Source: Calliopum simillimum
Taxonomy: Eukaryota > Arthropoda > Insecta > Diptera > Lauxaniidae
Reading direction: 5' to 3'
Assembly (NCBI GenBank): GCA_951812925.1
Contig: OX638369.1
Location: forward strand, 29,066,392 to 29,130,391
Length of the DNA: 64,000 nucleotides
The notes under the pieces were generated by a model, which saw only the letters and a program-made list of their open reading frames with translations, made no database searches and had not been told where the DNA came from. Made by a program: the position numbers and the translations under genes. Below, piece after piece: positions 1-11,238 of this stretch (position 1 is its first letter; every line of letters begins with the position of its first letter).

Positions 1-1331
1 CTAATTAAAATGAATATAGTTTTTTGTTGGAAATAGTTAGAAAAAATTGTTTGGCTTGCATTAATCGTTTAGAAGATATGCATAAGATGAGATGTCTCTA
101 TGACACTTAGCGTTTGAAATTTTTCTTGGAAAATTACTAAGTGAGCTACGTCTAGCTACATCATCTAACTATAAAAATATGAAAGATGAGAGCTGACGCT
201 TTCAATTTCAATCAAAAAATTTTTGACATGTTTAAGCCAATTGAAAAATTCATAAATTTTCTGAAAAAGGACATGTAATTTTCAATGCGAGCATGTACTT
301 AATTGTATATGGAAATAATGTGTTGCATACTTGTGGAAATGGTTTGTTGCACACTTTTAGGGTAAACGAATTTTTGTTTATTTTCTATGGACGGTATGCG
401 TCTCCGTTGACGTATTACGTCCACTTTTAGCACTGTGCTGAATTAAGTTTTTATTTTAATAACTAATTGAACGCCACTTTCATTTTACTGCAAAATCATC
501 ATTATCATTAATATTTAGCAAAAACTTAAAGAAAAAAAGAAACTAATTTACTTTCTTAACTTTATCACATATTTTTTATTTTTTCTTTACAGAATAAACT
601 TTTGAAGGAGCTCATTAACTAGATGTTGCCAAGTAAACGCGGACAAAGAGACAACAAAGTAAGATAGCAGCACAAGGACACAAAAAAAAAAGGAAATAAA
701 ATAAATTAAAAATTCCACGGAAGCATAGAAAATACAAAGTGACATAAAAAATAAACACGTGCACACACCCACACACGTACACATCAACCAACACAACGAA
801 ATAACGAATAGCTACGCGCAAATACATAGCGCACATAATATACCGCTACCTTAAGGTAGACGGAAATGCTATGGGGAGCAAATTATGAACGCGAAAAAGG
901 AAATTAAATATTTTATGTAGCAAAAAGCAAAGTAAAGCAAAAGAAAAAAAAAAAGTGTATAATATATCTTAAGACAAATTAAAAAAAAGCAAACAAAATA
1001 TATAAATGAATAAATTAAAAAAAAAAGTGAAAATTTAGTGCAACGTTGAAGTATAACTAACAAAAAACGAAAGAGATTACGAGTTTAGCAGGATATGCAA
1101 GATAGTTACCTATTACAAAATGAATAATTGTGTCAAAGGAAATTAAATGTATTAAAATAAAATGACAAAATAAAAAGGAAAACAAACCAAAGTAAAATTA
1201 AAAATATACAACAGCAGCAGAAGGAAAATAAGGTAAGAACGCAGCGTTTTTTATTATGAACTTCACCTTGTTTCATTTTACATTTGGCAAAGAAAGCAAA
1301 ATAAAGAAAAACATATGAATATAATATTAAT
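1..1331. other. AT-rich non-coding stretch
   Basis: No gene is supported. From about 540 to 1320 the plus strand is strongly A-rich, which removes stop codons from the minus strand and gives several Phe/Leu/Tyr-rich open frames of 60-75 residues. These look like composition artefacts. A short CA tract lies near 760-785. Confidence 0.7.
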
Positions 1332-1354
1332 GTCACTCATACGCCATGTTGTGC
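1332..1354 (+). repeat. AMB family, orphan A box (unit 1)
   Basis: A close match to box A (GTCACTCATACGCCATG followed by TTGTGC). No M or B box is found at the usual distance, so this is a solitary or decayed unit. It is the leftmost A box seen. Confidence 0.6.
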
Positions 1355-1976
1355 GCATTTCTATTGAAATAAAAAAATAAAAATGTTTTTATTAATTTTG
1401 TCAGTCTGAAAAGTAATTATTCGCAGTACAATGCATCCGCATTGATATAAATCTGTGGAAGAAAAAAAAAATCTTTTTAGAGAAAGTTTTGTGCACTGTC
1501 ATTCGTAGCTTGAACTTTTTCTTGGTTTTTGAAATTACTGACCTATGTCATATTCGAAGTAGCTTGAAACCCTACAACTCTCCTGACAATCCATAGCAAA
1601 TATGTTCAAAAGCTATGTACTGATTAGGTATCTACATAAATCACACTTGATTGAAATTGTTTAAGTAATTGACTATTGAGTCAGACTTTTGAAAAGAGTT
1701 CTGTGTGACTTTGGTTTGAACCATAATTCGCAGGAAGAGGGAAAAAAACTCTATGTTGAGCTGTATGGGTGACTGGGTGCCATGACATAAAGCATGGCAG
1801 AGTTTTAAATAGTCTTCAACTCCACACCATAAATATGAACTTTTGCCTGACCGCTTGATTCTGAAAATAGTAATCACCATCGACCCATTGCTGCATTGAT
1901 GGTTGAGCAGTTTGTCATTATACTGAAACTGTGCAAAATGTAGCATGAAACTAAGCCATCATGGCAGATGTTCACA
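1355..1976. other. Unannotated AT-rich DNA
   Basis: Nothing recognised. An open frame on the minus strand (1641-1946) has no family resemblance that I can see. Confidence 0.6.
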
Positions 1977-3313
1977 TTAACCCTTTCCGTGATTTTGTCC
2001 AATATATTGGACGATTGCTTTCCGCTGTGTTTCAAAGCCTACTTTTACCGCTACATTTTTGCTATTCTCTTTTCAACATATCTTTAGCATTGAACAAAGC
2101 TTCTTAGATTTGTAAATGTTGATTGTGCTGGCATGCTGAAAGCCAAAAATCATTTCTTCCATGTTTTAGTGAATGTATATTTTTGCTTTTTTGATGGGCA
2201 ATCTTATGATAAAAATAATACATATTTCCAAAGCTCGGGTCATTTCCAAAAAATTCATGAGTATTTGGACAACATTATATAATAGATTCGTAGTAAATAA
2301 TTTTATAAAAGTTGTATGAGGTAACCTGTGGAGTGCAATTTATAGGTGTCCAATATATTGGACAATTGCTTTCAAAGGCTGCAGAGTATGAGTCATAATT
2401 GTCCACTATATTGGACAACTGCATTCAAAGGTTGTATTTTTTGTATTGTTGTGTATAAAAATATCGTTTTTCATAAGAAATGTCAGTAAATAAAAAACTT
2501 TCTACGGTCAGATCATGGAGATGACGTTGATGACAGATTTGAGGATCCGCTGCAGTGGTGTAACTGTTTTATTATATGTCCAAAATGCAATGAACTTCTT
2601 TGCGTAAAAAATACCAGAAATGCTTTCAGGAATTACTCCAAGAAAATAAAAAAACTATTGTATTTCGTGTTTTTCTCTTAATTTCAAAATTTTATCAAAG
2701 AAAATTTACTTTATAGCCATGTTCACGATCCGGTGCAAAAGGTCTTGCATCATAGCATTTGTAAATAGGTGTTGAAAAATTTTGCTATTCAACAACAAAA
2801 TATATAGGATTGAATTTACATTTGCATTTACATTTTCTATACTAAAAAACCTATAGCATAAAAATATCATGTCATTTTTCAAATAAAATTTTTTTCTTTA
2901 TGCTCTCGTTCTCTTTGCTCATACGATTTTCTCAGAGAAATAAAATTTTTCGTAGCTTGCAATGTTTATACTTTTAATATTGCTCACAATCTAGTGGAAA
3001 TTATTGCTATTTTGCTACTTTGCAAGTCTAAATGCACCGGATCGTGAACACGGCTTATATTAAAATAAATATAAAAGAATTACAAAAACTAAACTCTTAC
3101 ATCATCATTAAATTGAAAATTGGTAAGATGTATTGAAAAAATTATGGTCGTTGCGAGTAATTGTCCAATATATTGGACACCTCATACCACCCACATAAGG
3201 CAACGTACCTCGAATTTTCTTTCATATTTGTATTTCTTAGCATCAAATTAGTCTTTCGGCCAAATTTCATAATTTTAACTTAATTTCTCGATTAAAAGCA
3301 CGGAAAGGGTTAA
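1977..3313. mobile_element. Non-autonomous piggyBac-like element
   Basis: The sequence is bounded by TTAA (1977-1980 and 3310-3313). The inverted termini are CCCTTTCCGTG (1981-1991) and CACGGAAAGGG (3299-3309). A TTAA target duplication with termini starting CCC is the hallmark of the piggyBac superfamily. No transposase is visible, so this about 1.33 kb element must have been moved in trans. It carries four copies of a 16-bp palindrome, GTCCAATATATTGGAC or one-base variants (1997, 2348, 2401, 3163), three near the left end and one near the right end. A smaller inverted-repeat element is nested at 2716-3054. Confidence 0.75.
2716..3054. mobile_element. MITE nested in the piggyBac-like element
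   Basis: Termini GCCATGTTCACGATCCGGTG at left and CACCGGATCGTGAACACGGC at right are inverted repeats with one mismatch over about 20 bp. The 5-bp word TTATA lies directly outside both ends (2711-2715 and 3055-3059), consistent with a target-site duplication (TA at its core). There is no open frame of note. The superfamily is not determined. Confidence 0.65.
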
Positions 3314-3436
3314 GCATGCAAGTCATCTGTTCTTTAAGCTTAGTATTAATAATTATTGTACATAAAACTTAGATTCTGTTGCTTTTATTTTTTAGAAAGA
3401 ACCAGCATTTTAACACTTTTCTAGCTCAACATAATG

Positions 3437-3575
3437 TTACTCATACGACATGTTGCTTTTAATACTAATGCATATATTTTGCTTCGATTAGGCTAAGAGC
3501 AATATGATTGAAAACTTTTTGTAGCTTAAGAATTGTTTTACCAAAATAACCTCAATATAACAATGGCTGCTAAAA
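3437..3575 (+). repeat. AMB unit 2 (A, M, B all present, same strand)
   Basis: A box TTACTCATACGACATGTTG (3437-3455), M-like TTCGATTAGGCTAAG (3483), B box AATGGCTGCTAAA (3562). M-to-B spacing is 79 bp and A-to-B is 125 bp. Confidence 0.75.
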
Positions 3576-4772
3576 CAAAACAATATGAGATCTGTTAAAA
3601 AAAATTCAGTTTTTTTGTTTTTTTTTATTATTTTTGTAGCAACAAACTATACTTAATCTTAAGAAAAATCAAACTAAAATTGGCATTTTTTGTATATTTC
3701 ATTTCAGTTTAGTTGGAAAAATGGCGCCTGAAAGAATTTTAAAACGAAAAGGCTGTGTGATTTTAATCCACAAAAATTGATTATCTAAAATTGTACAAAT
3801 AAACAAATTCAATGGAATTTAAAATGCAAATGAGTTGCTCAAATCAAATCCTTCATAATTATTGAAATTAAATTGTATTCTTGCAACGCAATTTAATTTT
3901 TTTCATTGCAATCAAGTGGGAAAAGTTCAAAAATTGCGACTGAAAGAAAAGTGATGAGAAATAATTGGAGAAAATTCTGTGACAAAAAGTGAAAGTAATT
4001 ATTGTTGAAAAAGGTAAAACATAAATCTCAATAAAACCAATCAAAGCAAAATAAATAAAAATTTTGAAAAGCATCAAAAGAAAAAATTTGATTAAGAAAA
4101 TAAAAGAAATATAATTCTTTTTCGACGAAAAAAACCTTAAAAAGAAATCATTGGACAAAAAGCGCAAAAAAACCAAAATTAAAGAAAACAAAATCTTTGA
4201 GATAGCAACGACAGAGCACAGCGAAACGAGCACCGTCAAAGACAACAGTCAGTAAAAAGTGAGTAGAAAATAAAGTCATAAAAGCTAAATAGGAATGTAA
4301 TTTAGTCTGGTCATGCTTGGCAGTGCAGTACTTGAGCGCAAACAATTTGTTTTTTACTTTTTGCCCCTACAAGTGACTACATTGTAGGAGTACAACACTA
4401 AATAAATAGAAAAATCACAACGAGATCATAACATCTATTTGCGACACCTATAACGAGGTGTTAGCACAAGAAACAAGCAAAAATGAAATCGAAAAAAGTA
4501 TTCTGCCCGTCTTCGTCCTTTTTGATGAAATTAAGCTCAGATTATCAGCAGATTATATTTTAATAATCTTGTTGTGTTGAACGCTGTCATTGTGGTAGTG
4601 TTTTTGTTTTTTCTCTTGTCATTGTTTGTATGTATGTGGTTTTCTGTTAACTTGTAAATACCACAACTACAAGGAAAAAAGCCTCTTACAGTACAATGTA
4701 TTGAATGCTGTTGTGCTGCATTACACAGCAACAGTTTGCAGTTTATCGCTTCTTGTATTTTCCATTAAATAG
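3576..4772. other. AT-rich non-coding stretch
   Basis: The plus strand is A-rich from 3850 to 4250, giving a Phe/Leu-rich minus-strand open frame of 125 residues (3868-4245) that I attribute to composition. No gene or element is recognised. Confidence 0.6.
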
Positions 4773-5360
4773 CACAGTGCGACACATGAAAAGTGAACTA
4801 AAATCCGTTATAAGGCGTCAAAGTACTCTCCAAAATAAGTAATTCTGCGAGAGCGTTTTGCAAAGTTGACTCATATAAGAATTTTATGGTCATTTTTGCG
4901 ATTTTAAGGCACTAGATGAATTTTTTTCGGTTAAGTTTGTTCAGCATTTTTTTTTTTTATGCAATTGCTACAACATTGCTGAAGTCATCAAAACAGTATC
5001 TCGGCTCGTTACCGAGATATAGCCATATGAAAAAATCGAAAAATCGCTCAAAATCCTCAAAATCGCTCAAAGTTGCAATTTTCAGCTGGATAATTATAAT
5101 GCTGAAACGAAACGAGCCGAGATATTATTTTGATGACTTCAGCAATGTTGTAGCCATTGTATAGAAGAAAAAAAATGCCGAACAAACTTAACCGAAAAAA
5201 ATTCATCTAGTGCCTTAAAATCGCAAAAATGACCATAAAATCCTTATATGAGTCAAATTTGCAAAACGCTCTGGCAGAATTACTTGTTTCGGCGAGTACT
5301 TTCAACGCCTTATATCGGATTTTAGTTCACCATCAATGACTTGAAAAATGTTGCACTGTG
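4773..5360. mobile_element. Foldback MITE with CACAGTG termini
   Basis: A near-perfect palindrome about 590 bp long. The left arm CACAGTGCGACA, then TGAACTAAAATCCG, then TCGGTTAAGTTTGTTC is mirrored by the right arm GAACAAACTTAACCGA, then CGGATTTTAGTTCA, then TGTTGCACTGTG. TAG flanks both ends (4770-4772 and 5361-5363), a possible 3-bp target duplication. The open frame 4916-5164 inside it is a product of the palindrome. The superfamily is uncertain. Confidence 0.8.
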
Positions 5361-5442
5361 TAGTTTTATGCAAATTACAGTAGTTTTTTTTTTGTCTGAA
5401 AATAAAAAAATATTTGCGAATGCTTTTTTTTCAAATAAAAAT

Positions 5443-5582
5443 GTCACTCATACGTCATGTATGTAAAATTGTAAATTTGAATTTTTCTACTCCGATGTAA
5501 GAAGACCATCTCTTCTAAGCGAATTTTCTTCACAAAATGTATACTTTGTAGAAATTTTAAAGTAGAACAATGGCTGCTCAAA
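5443..5582 (+). repeat. AMB unit 3 (complete)
   Basis: A box GTCACTCATACGTCATGT (5443-5460), M-like TCCGATGTAAG (5491), B box AATGGCTGCTCAA (5569). M-to-B is 78 bp and A-to-B 126 bp. An ATGTATACTTTGTAG word lies about 35 bp before B. With units 4 and 5 it forms a run at about 354-371 bp spacing that aligns from A through B. Confidence 0.85.
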
Positions 5583-5796
5583 AAACGAGCTTAAGGACAG
5601 ATTTTGAACTTTTAAAAATTTACGCAAGAAAACATAATTAAGCAAAATGGTACTAAGACGAAGGGAAACGATTAAAAGGCAAAGTTTTTCTTCAAACAAT
5701 TTGTACAATTCTCCACCATAAGGATCGCAGTGGTTTATTAAAAAAAATTTCAAATAAATAATATATCTGTGAGTTCCTATATTTCCAAATTAAAAT

Positions 5797-5934
5797 GTCA
5801 CTCATACGTCATGTACCAAAACTTTAATTTTAAACTCTGCTACTTCGATATAAGAAGGCCATCTTTTCTAAGCAAATTTGCTTCACAATATGCATACTCT
5901 GTAGAAATTTCAACATAGAGTAATGGCTGGTCGA
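5797..5934 (+). repeat. AMB unit 4 (complete)
   Basis: A box GTCACTCATACGTCATGTA (5797-5815), M TTCGATATAAG (5844), B-like AATGGCTGGTCGA (5922). M-to-B is 78 bp and A-to-B 125 bp. It shares AAGGCCATC after M and ATGCATACTCTGTAG before B with unit 5. Confidence 0.85.
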
Positions 5935-6167
5935 ACAAAGTGTCTAAAAAACAGGTTTTTAACTTCAGGGAGTTGGCACAAGGAAACAAAATTTTGCAAA
6001 ATGTTACTAAAACGAAAGAGAAACGATAAAAAAGCAAAGTTTTGTTCTAGAAATTCGTATAAATTTCCCATAAAAGAACTCAACAAACTGAAGTAGTATT
6101 TTTTATTCTTAAAATAAAAAGATTTCCATATAAGTGATATATAAGTGCTTTTGTTTTCAAAAAAAAT

Positions 6168-6306
6168 GTCACTCATACGTCATGCAAAAAAATTTAAATT
6201 TTGAATATTGCTACTCCGATATAAGAAGGCCATCACGTCGAAGCAAATTTTTTTCACATTATGCATACTCTGTAGTAATTTAAAAATAGTGCAAAGGCTG
6301 CTTAAA
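6168..6306 (+). repeat. AMB unit 5 (complete)
   Basis: A box GTCACTCATACGTCATG (6168-6184), M TCCGATATAAG (6215), B AAAGGCTGCTTAA (6293). M-to-B is 78 bp and A-to-B 125 bp. The inner segment ATGCATACTCTGTAG is identical to unit 4. Confidence 0.85.
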
Positions 6307-7058
6307 GAAATTGCATAAAAAGCAGTTTTTTAAATTTTTAAAATTTTAGTCAATAAATTGCTGTAACAAAAACTGTCTCAAACTTAAGCCAATTTTCTCG
6401 TTTTACTCTTTTAAAATTCCATTCCATTTCAAACCCAATGCAACATTATTTCAACCACAAAATTATACATATTTGCTAATTCAAAACACATTCTTAAAGA
6501 TCAACAATGACCAAACCCACACCTGACAGCTGTTTTTTTGTGGGGGAGAAACTTTCTGCGCATAACGTTAAGAATACAAAATTAGAAACAGAAAATAGAC
6601 AACTAAACATAATCCAAACAAAAAAAAAGGTAACAATATCCTTAGCTAAAAGTTTAAAAACAACACACTAAGAATGTAAAACAAATCAGCATTTTACCTT
6701 CAAAATTAAAAGCATAAAATAACAATACCCAGAAAGTTTCTTGGCCTTTCTACATATACCTGCTGTAGGTAACCTCAGAATGTACAATACATAGAAGTCA
6801 AGTGACCGCAACAAATAAAAAAATATACGCAACGAAAAAGTGAAAAAAAAAAACACATGACTGGCAGGTACATGAAAACTTTAGCATCGGTGCAAAAATT
6901 TTATTAAAAGTTTCTTATTTTCAATTTCAAAAACTTTTTTCTTCTTTTTCCGCTTTCTACAGTTTTGCGTAAATTTTTTGTGTTACCATAGGTTTGGCTT
7001 ACACTGCTAGGCAAAATTTAACGTGCCACTAATAAAACATGGAATTTTACGGTAAAAA
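6307..7058. other. AT-rich non-coding stretch
   Basis: No gene, repeat or element recognised. Confidence 0.6.
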
Positions 7059-7200
7059 TTACTCATACGACATGTTTCACAGAATCTAAGTAACTTCAAT
7101 GCATAAGCTTCGACATGACTTAAAACCGAAGTGTCAATGGTGGCATATTATTTTGAAATTGCCCTTCATTTGTATAAAAATTTAATAATGGCTGCTCAAT
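7059..7200 (+). repeat. AMB unit 6 (complete)
   Basis: A box TTACTCATACGACATGTTT (7059-7077), M TTCGACATGACTTA (7109), B AATGGCTGCTCAA (7187). M-to-B is 78 bp and A-to-B 128 bp. Confidence 0.85.
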
Positions 7201-7335
7201 CTTGTCTTGGCTTACATTGCAAACTCTTTCAAGAAAATACAACGTTCCAGATTCTGTAATTTATAGTAAGCAACGTGATTCTGAAAGCCTTATTTATTTT
7301 GCAAAATTATAAAAGATAATTTCTCTCTATAAAAA

Positions 7336-7472
7336 GTCACTCATACAACATGTTACATAAAATAAAGCTAACAAATCTTAGCTCAGATGTAACTTAGCAC
7401 AATATTGTCTCTGAAATATAATAATATGGTGATTGCTCAACAGAATTTCAGAAATCTATTGATGGCTGATAA
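7336..7472 (+). repeat. AMB unit 7 (complete, B diverged)
   Basis: A box GTCACTCATACAACATGTTA (from 7336), M-like TCAGATGTAACTTA (7383), B-like GATGGCTGATAA (7461). M-to-B is 78 bp and A-to-B 125 bp. Confidence 0.75.
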
Positions 7473-8373
7473 GGCAAGTTCCAAAAATTTTATAAGAAAA
7501 AAAAAATAATTAAAACCTAAATTTGCAATAAAAGTAAAATTTTAAACAGTCAGCACAGATTTTGTTAGCCTAGTGTATTTTTGTAAATTTTTAGTTTTTT
7601 TTTTTTCTATTTACATTTGTTAACACAATCTTAACTTGAATACAAATAGACTTTGCAGCAAATATTCTATATGAAAAAAAACTTTTGCCAAAAAGTTTTA
7701 CCTGAAAAGTTTAGCTATTGTTGTTGTTTGTCATGTCGACCAATACCAGCCAACTCACAGTCACATGTCACAGCTTGTTGAATTTGTGGACACTACTAGA
7801 CAGCAGTTGAACCTTTTCATCCTTTCCTTTCATTTAATTTTTTTGCCAACTGTCAGCCAAATTACTACCAAAGTCTGTGTTAGCGCAGTCAGGATAACTA
7901 CTTGGCCAAATGGATTGTTGACCAAATTTTGTTTGTTTATTGCTGTAGAAATTTTCAAAAATCCAGACTTTACTTTCTCTATACCTGTCCAATTTAACTG
8001 TCTATTAGTATAAAGATTTGATGCGCATGTCATTATATTAGTGAAGAAAAAAAAAATGAGAAAAAAAAGTGATTGCCACATTTTAGACAATTAGACAATT
8101 TGCGTTTACTTAATTCAATTAAAATATATTAAAATTTTATACCACAAAACTAACAGACTGGCAGCCAATCTCATTAGCAAAATAAAACCCATTAGAGCAA
8201 CTGCAAAAAAAAATGGCAAAAAAACTTTATGCACTGTGGGCAGTTGCATGAAACTCAATGTGCGATTTAATTGCTATTTACATATTTGCTAATGATGGTT
8301 TCAATTATTTTCATATTTTTTTTTGTTATATAAAAGAACACTTTTGTAATAACCTTTTATTATGTGGGCGAAT
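7473..8373. other. AT-rich non-coding stretch
   Basis: No supported gene. Overlapping open frames on both strands at 7765-8090 show no recognisable family. Confidence 0.55.
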
Positions 8374-8512
8374 ATCACTCATACGTCATGGTGTGGAATT
8401 TTTTAACATAAATATTTCAGTTTTGTTGTAAGTTTACAGAATAATTAGAGTATATTTTTGTATACTGTAGAAGGTTGAACATATTTGATTATTTTAAGCA
8501 GGGGCCGCTAAA
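8374..8512 (+). repeat. AMB unit 8
   Basis: A box ATCACTCATACGTCATGGTG (8374-8393). The M box is weak (TTTTGTTGTAAGTTTA near 8421). B-like AGGGGCCGCTAAA (8500). A-to-B is 126 bp and M-to-B about 79 bp. Confidence 0.7.
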
Positions 8513-8565
8513 GCTGACACTTTTGTTTAATATTTATAGTAAATCAAAAAATGTGAATACCTCAG

Positions 8566-8657
8566 TTTTGATATAGCTTATTGCGTAAATTGTTTGAACA
8601 TCTTATGCTCTGTTAGATACTTCACAGTTTTGTAAAGTTTAAACTAAGGCTGCCTTA
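8566..8657 (+). repeat. AMB unit 8b (A box lost)
   Basis: M TTTTGATATAGCTTAT (8566) and B AAGGCTGCCTTAA (8646) lie 80 bp apart, as in complete units. The expected A position near 8519 is degenerate. The unit shows that M and B can persist without A. Confidence 0.6.
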
Positions 8658-8730
8658 AGATGTAGAACTTTTTGCATAAAAAAAAAAACGATTTTTGTAA
8701 GCGGGATAACATTTTAGAGAGGTAATGAAT

Positions 8731-8874
8731 ATCACTCATGCGTCATTGTAAAAAAAAAAATATTGAAATATTATCATCTCAGTTTCAATATGACTTATCA
8801 TAATAATGTGATGATTATTTTGTATACTGTAACAGAATACACAAAGTTGATAAGTGTAAACAAGGGCTGTCAAA
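8731..8874 (+). repeat. AMB unit 9
   Basis: A box ATCACTCATGCGTCATTG (8731-8748), M TTTCAATATGACTTAT (8783), B-like AAGGGCTGTCAAA (8862). M-to-B is 79 bp and A-to-B 131 bp. Confidence 0.75.
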
Positions 8875-9031
8875 AATTTCACTTAAATTTATTATATTTT
8901 GCATAATTCTTAAACTTAATAGAATTTGCCATAAAATAGCTACTTTTTATGGCTATTTTAAGTTTTAAAACATTTATTATTACTAAGGAATGAAAAAACA
9001 AGTTGAACAATGTTCAAGCATGCAGTAAAAT

Positions 9032-9171
9032 AACACTCATACGTCATGGCGCGCAACACTTAAATGTAGATAACTTAGTTTCGATAAAGTTAAGCCAGAA
9101 AATTGCTTCAGCAGCTTATTACCTATTGGTTGTCTCATAGTTTACTGAAGTTTAAGCAAAGGCTGCCTTAG
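9032..9171 (+). repeat. AMB unit 10 (complete)
   Basis: A box AACACTCATACGTCATGGCG (from 9032), M TTTCGATAAAGTTAAG (9079), B AAAGGCTGCCTTA (9158). M-to-B is 79 bp and A-to-B 126 bp. Confidence 0.8.
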
Positions 9172-10172
9172 GAAACAATGTTTTTTGTGACATTAAATAC
9201 CGAAGCATATTCACAAAAATTAATAGAAAATTACTCAATAAAATAGAAAACTGCATAAGTTTGTTTGAAGAGTAATAAAAATTATTTTTTTTATCATACA
9301 ACCACTGTGCATTTTTAAAATTTAAATTGCAATGAATTATTAAAACATAAAATAATTAATACCGACGGGAGTAACCAATTATATTGAAAATGACGTTGAC
9401 ACTTAATTTGTGGGCGAGAAACAGCACTGTGGGTGCAACGAAAGGTCGCATTTCAAAATTTTGCAAAATTTTAACTAATTTTACAAATTAATGGAAACTT
9501 TCATAGATTTGCATAAATTAATATCAATTTTTAATTATAGCACTCAAAACAATTGAGAGCAACAAGCGCAGCACCTGAATGTGCTGGCGCTTTAAATTAA
9601 TCTCTAGGGATTTGCTATAAAATTTCACAAAATACTTGTATACAAACTATACAAATTTATTTGGTTTAAATATACAAAGAGCTAACAAAAAGCAATTTGA
9701 AATAAAAAAAATTGCGATTATAATGTAACGCCCACTAACTACACCCACTATATTTTTAAGCGCAAATTAGTAATTAGCAGCAGGATATGAATTTAGTTTG
9801 GCTTAGCATGGCTTCAGATTTGTTGGTAGCGCGTAAACTCCCATTTTTGTGGGTTCTTATTGCAGCAAAAGTCAAAAGCTTAATGAAAAATTAAATTTAA
9901 AGCAAAAATTTATGGCTTACAAAACAATTATTTATTAAAATTCTGGTTGTAAATGTAAACTATTTTATGCAGCATTGCAACTGAATTTTAGTTTTTAAAT
10001 TTATGCAATCTTGATTAATTTTTAGTTTAAAAACTTTATTAAATAAATTTAGTGTTCTGTAGCAATGATCATATAAATAACAAAAAATATTCACAATTTT
10101 AAATCGTATACTTATCAAATTTACTTCAGGCATTTGTATGAAAATCACATTTAAAAAATTTTGAATTGAAAA
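9172..10172. other. AT-rich non-coding stretch
   Basis: No gene or recognised element. The sequence is simple and AT-rich, with open frames of at most about 60 residues. Confidence 0.6.
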
Positions 10173-10195
10173 TTATTCATACGACATGTTGTGCG
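10173..10195 (+). repeat. AMB unit 11, A box cut off by a transposon
   Basis: A box TTATTCATACGACATGTTG followed by TGCG. The foldback element starting at 10211 begins 15 bp downstream, and no M or B box is seen on its far side before unit 12. Confidence 0.7.
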
Positions 10196-10210
10196 TAGCA
10201 ACTAGTAATA

Positions 10211-11177
10211 TACAGGGTGTAATTGATAAGGTGAGAAATCTTCCAGGAGTTGATAGAAGAGGTCTAAGCTAACAAAAAATTGTGCGTTGGGAGACTTTAA
10301 TGTACTTCTGAGGAGTAATAGGTTTAAAAATGATTTTCTGAGTTGTCTTACAAAAAACAAATTTTTTTGAGCCACCCTAATGCTTAAGGGATGATTTTTT
10401 TAAAAAATGTTTTAGCTAACATTTTCAAAAAATTTATTTTATTTATTGGGTTTTAAAGGATTTTGCAAAGTGTTGGCCCTATAAAAATTACATTTTAAAT
10501 TTTTTCCGTACTTTTTGATGGCCATTTTAATATGAAAAAGATCCTATTAACATAAATCTTTATAATTTTTTTTAGAATTTTCGTTAAATTTTCTTTAATT
10601 CGGTTGCACATTTGTTATGTTTGTTTTTAATTTGAGATCAGAACACAATACTTCTATGTAACAACATGGCATATGATGCGCGCACTGCACGAACAGAACC
10701 TTTGAACAGATTCTACTAGAAAAGTATTTTTTCTGTCCCCAAATCAAAAAATTGGTATAACAGATGGACTGCCGAATTATAGAAAATTTAACGGGAACTC
10801 AAAAAAAAAACACAAAGGGGCATGTTAAAAGAACCTTTTTCATACTAAAATGGTCACCAAATTCAAAAAGTAGGAAAAAAATTAAAAATTAAAAATATAA
10901 ATTTTAAAGGAACAGAACTTTTCAAAATCCTTTTCAAACCTATAAGCCAAATGCACTTTTGAAAGTTCATAGAATTAGCTAAAAGTTCGCCATAAATAAT
11001 TTTCTCTAAAGCGTAAGGATGACCCAAGAATTTTTTTTTTTTGTAAAATAAGTCTGAAAATCAGTTTTTATTATAACTCCTCGGAGTTACATTAAGATTT
11101 GGGAAAGTGAAATATTTTGGTAGTCCAGGCCTGTTCTCCCTCCAGAAGCTTCGCAACCTTATCGCTTACACCCTGTA
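10211..11177. mobile_element. Foldback element with ACAGGGTGTAA termini
   Basis: The left end TACAGGGTGTAATTGATAAG pairs with the right end CTTATCGCTTACACCCTGTA. TA flanks each side (10209-10210, 11178-11179), suggesting a TA target duplication. The arms stay complementary for roughly 400 bp, for example CTTCTGAGGAGTAATA at left against TATAACTCCTCGGAGT at right. There is no transposase. A related, longer copy lies at about 22.96-24.42 kb. Tc1/mariner-type mobilisation is plausible from the TA duplication but not shown. Confidence 0.75.
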
Positions 11178-11238
11178 TATGTACTTTCAACATTTAAAAT
11201 AAAGGAAGAGTACATTATAAAAAAAGTTAAGTTCAAAA

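Noticed and set aside
2917..2935. GCTCATACGATTTTCTC, a partial A-box match
   Set aside because: It lies inside the nested MITE of the piggyBac-like element, lacks the CATG half, and has no M or B partner.
3868..4245. Phe/Leu-rich 125-residue minus-strand frame
   Set aside because: Same composition effect over an A-rich plus strand, with no recognisable domain.
5491..5582. M and B boxes considered as C and D boxes of a snoRNA about 80 nt long
   Set aside because: M is not RUGAUGA, B reads GGCTGC rather than a conserved CUGA, and there is no terminal stem.
5443..6306. Repeats with about 360 bp spacing considered as a CRISPR array
   Set aside because: Spacing is far too long, repeats are not uniform in length, and the genome is clearly eukaryotic.
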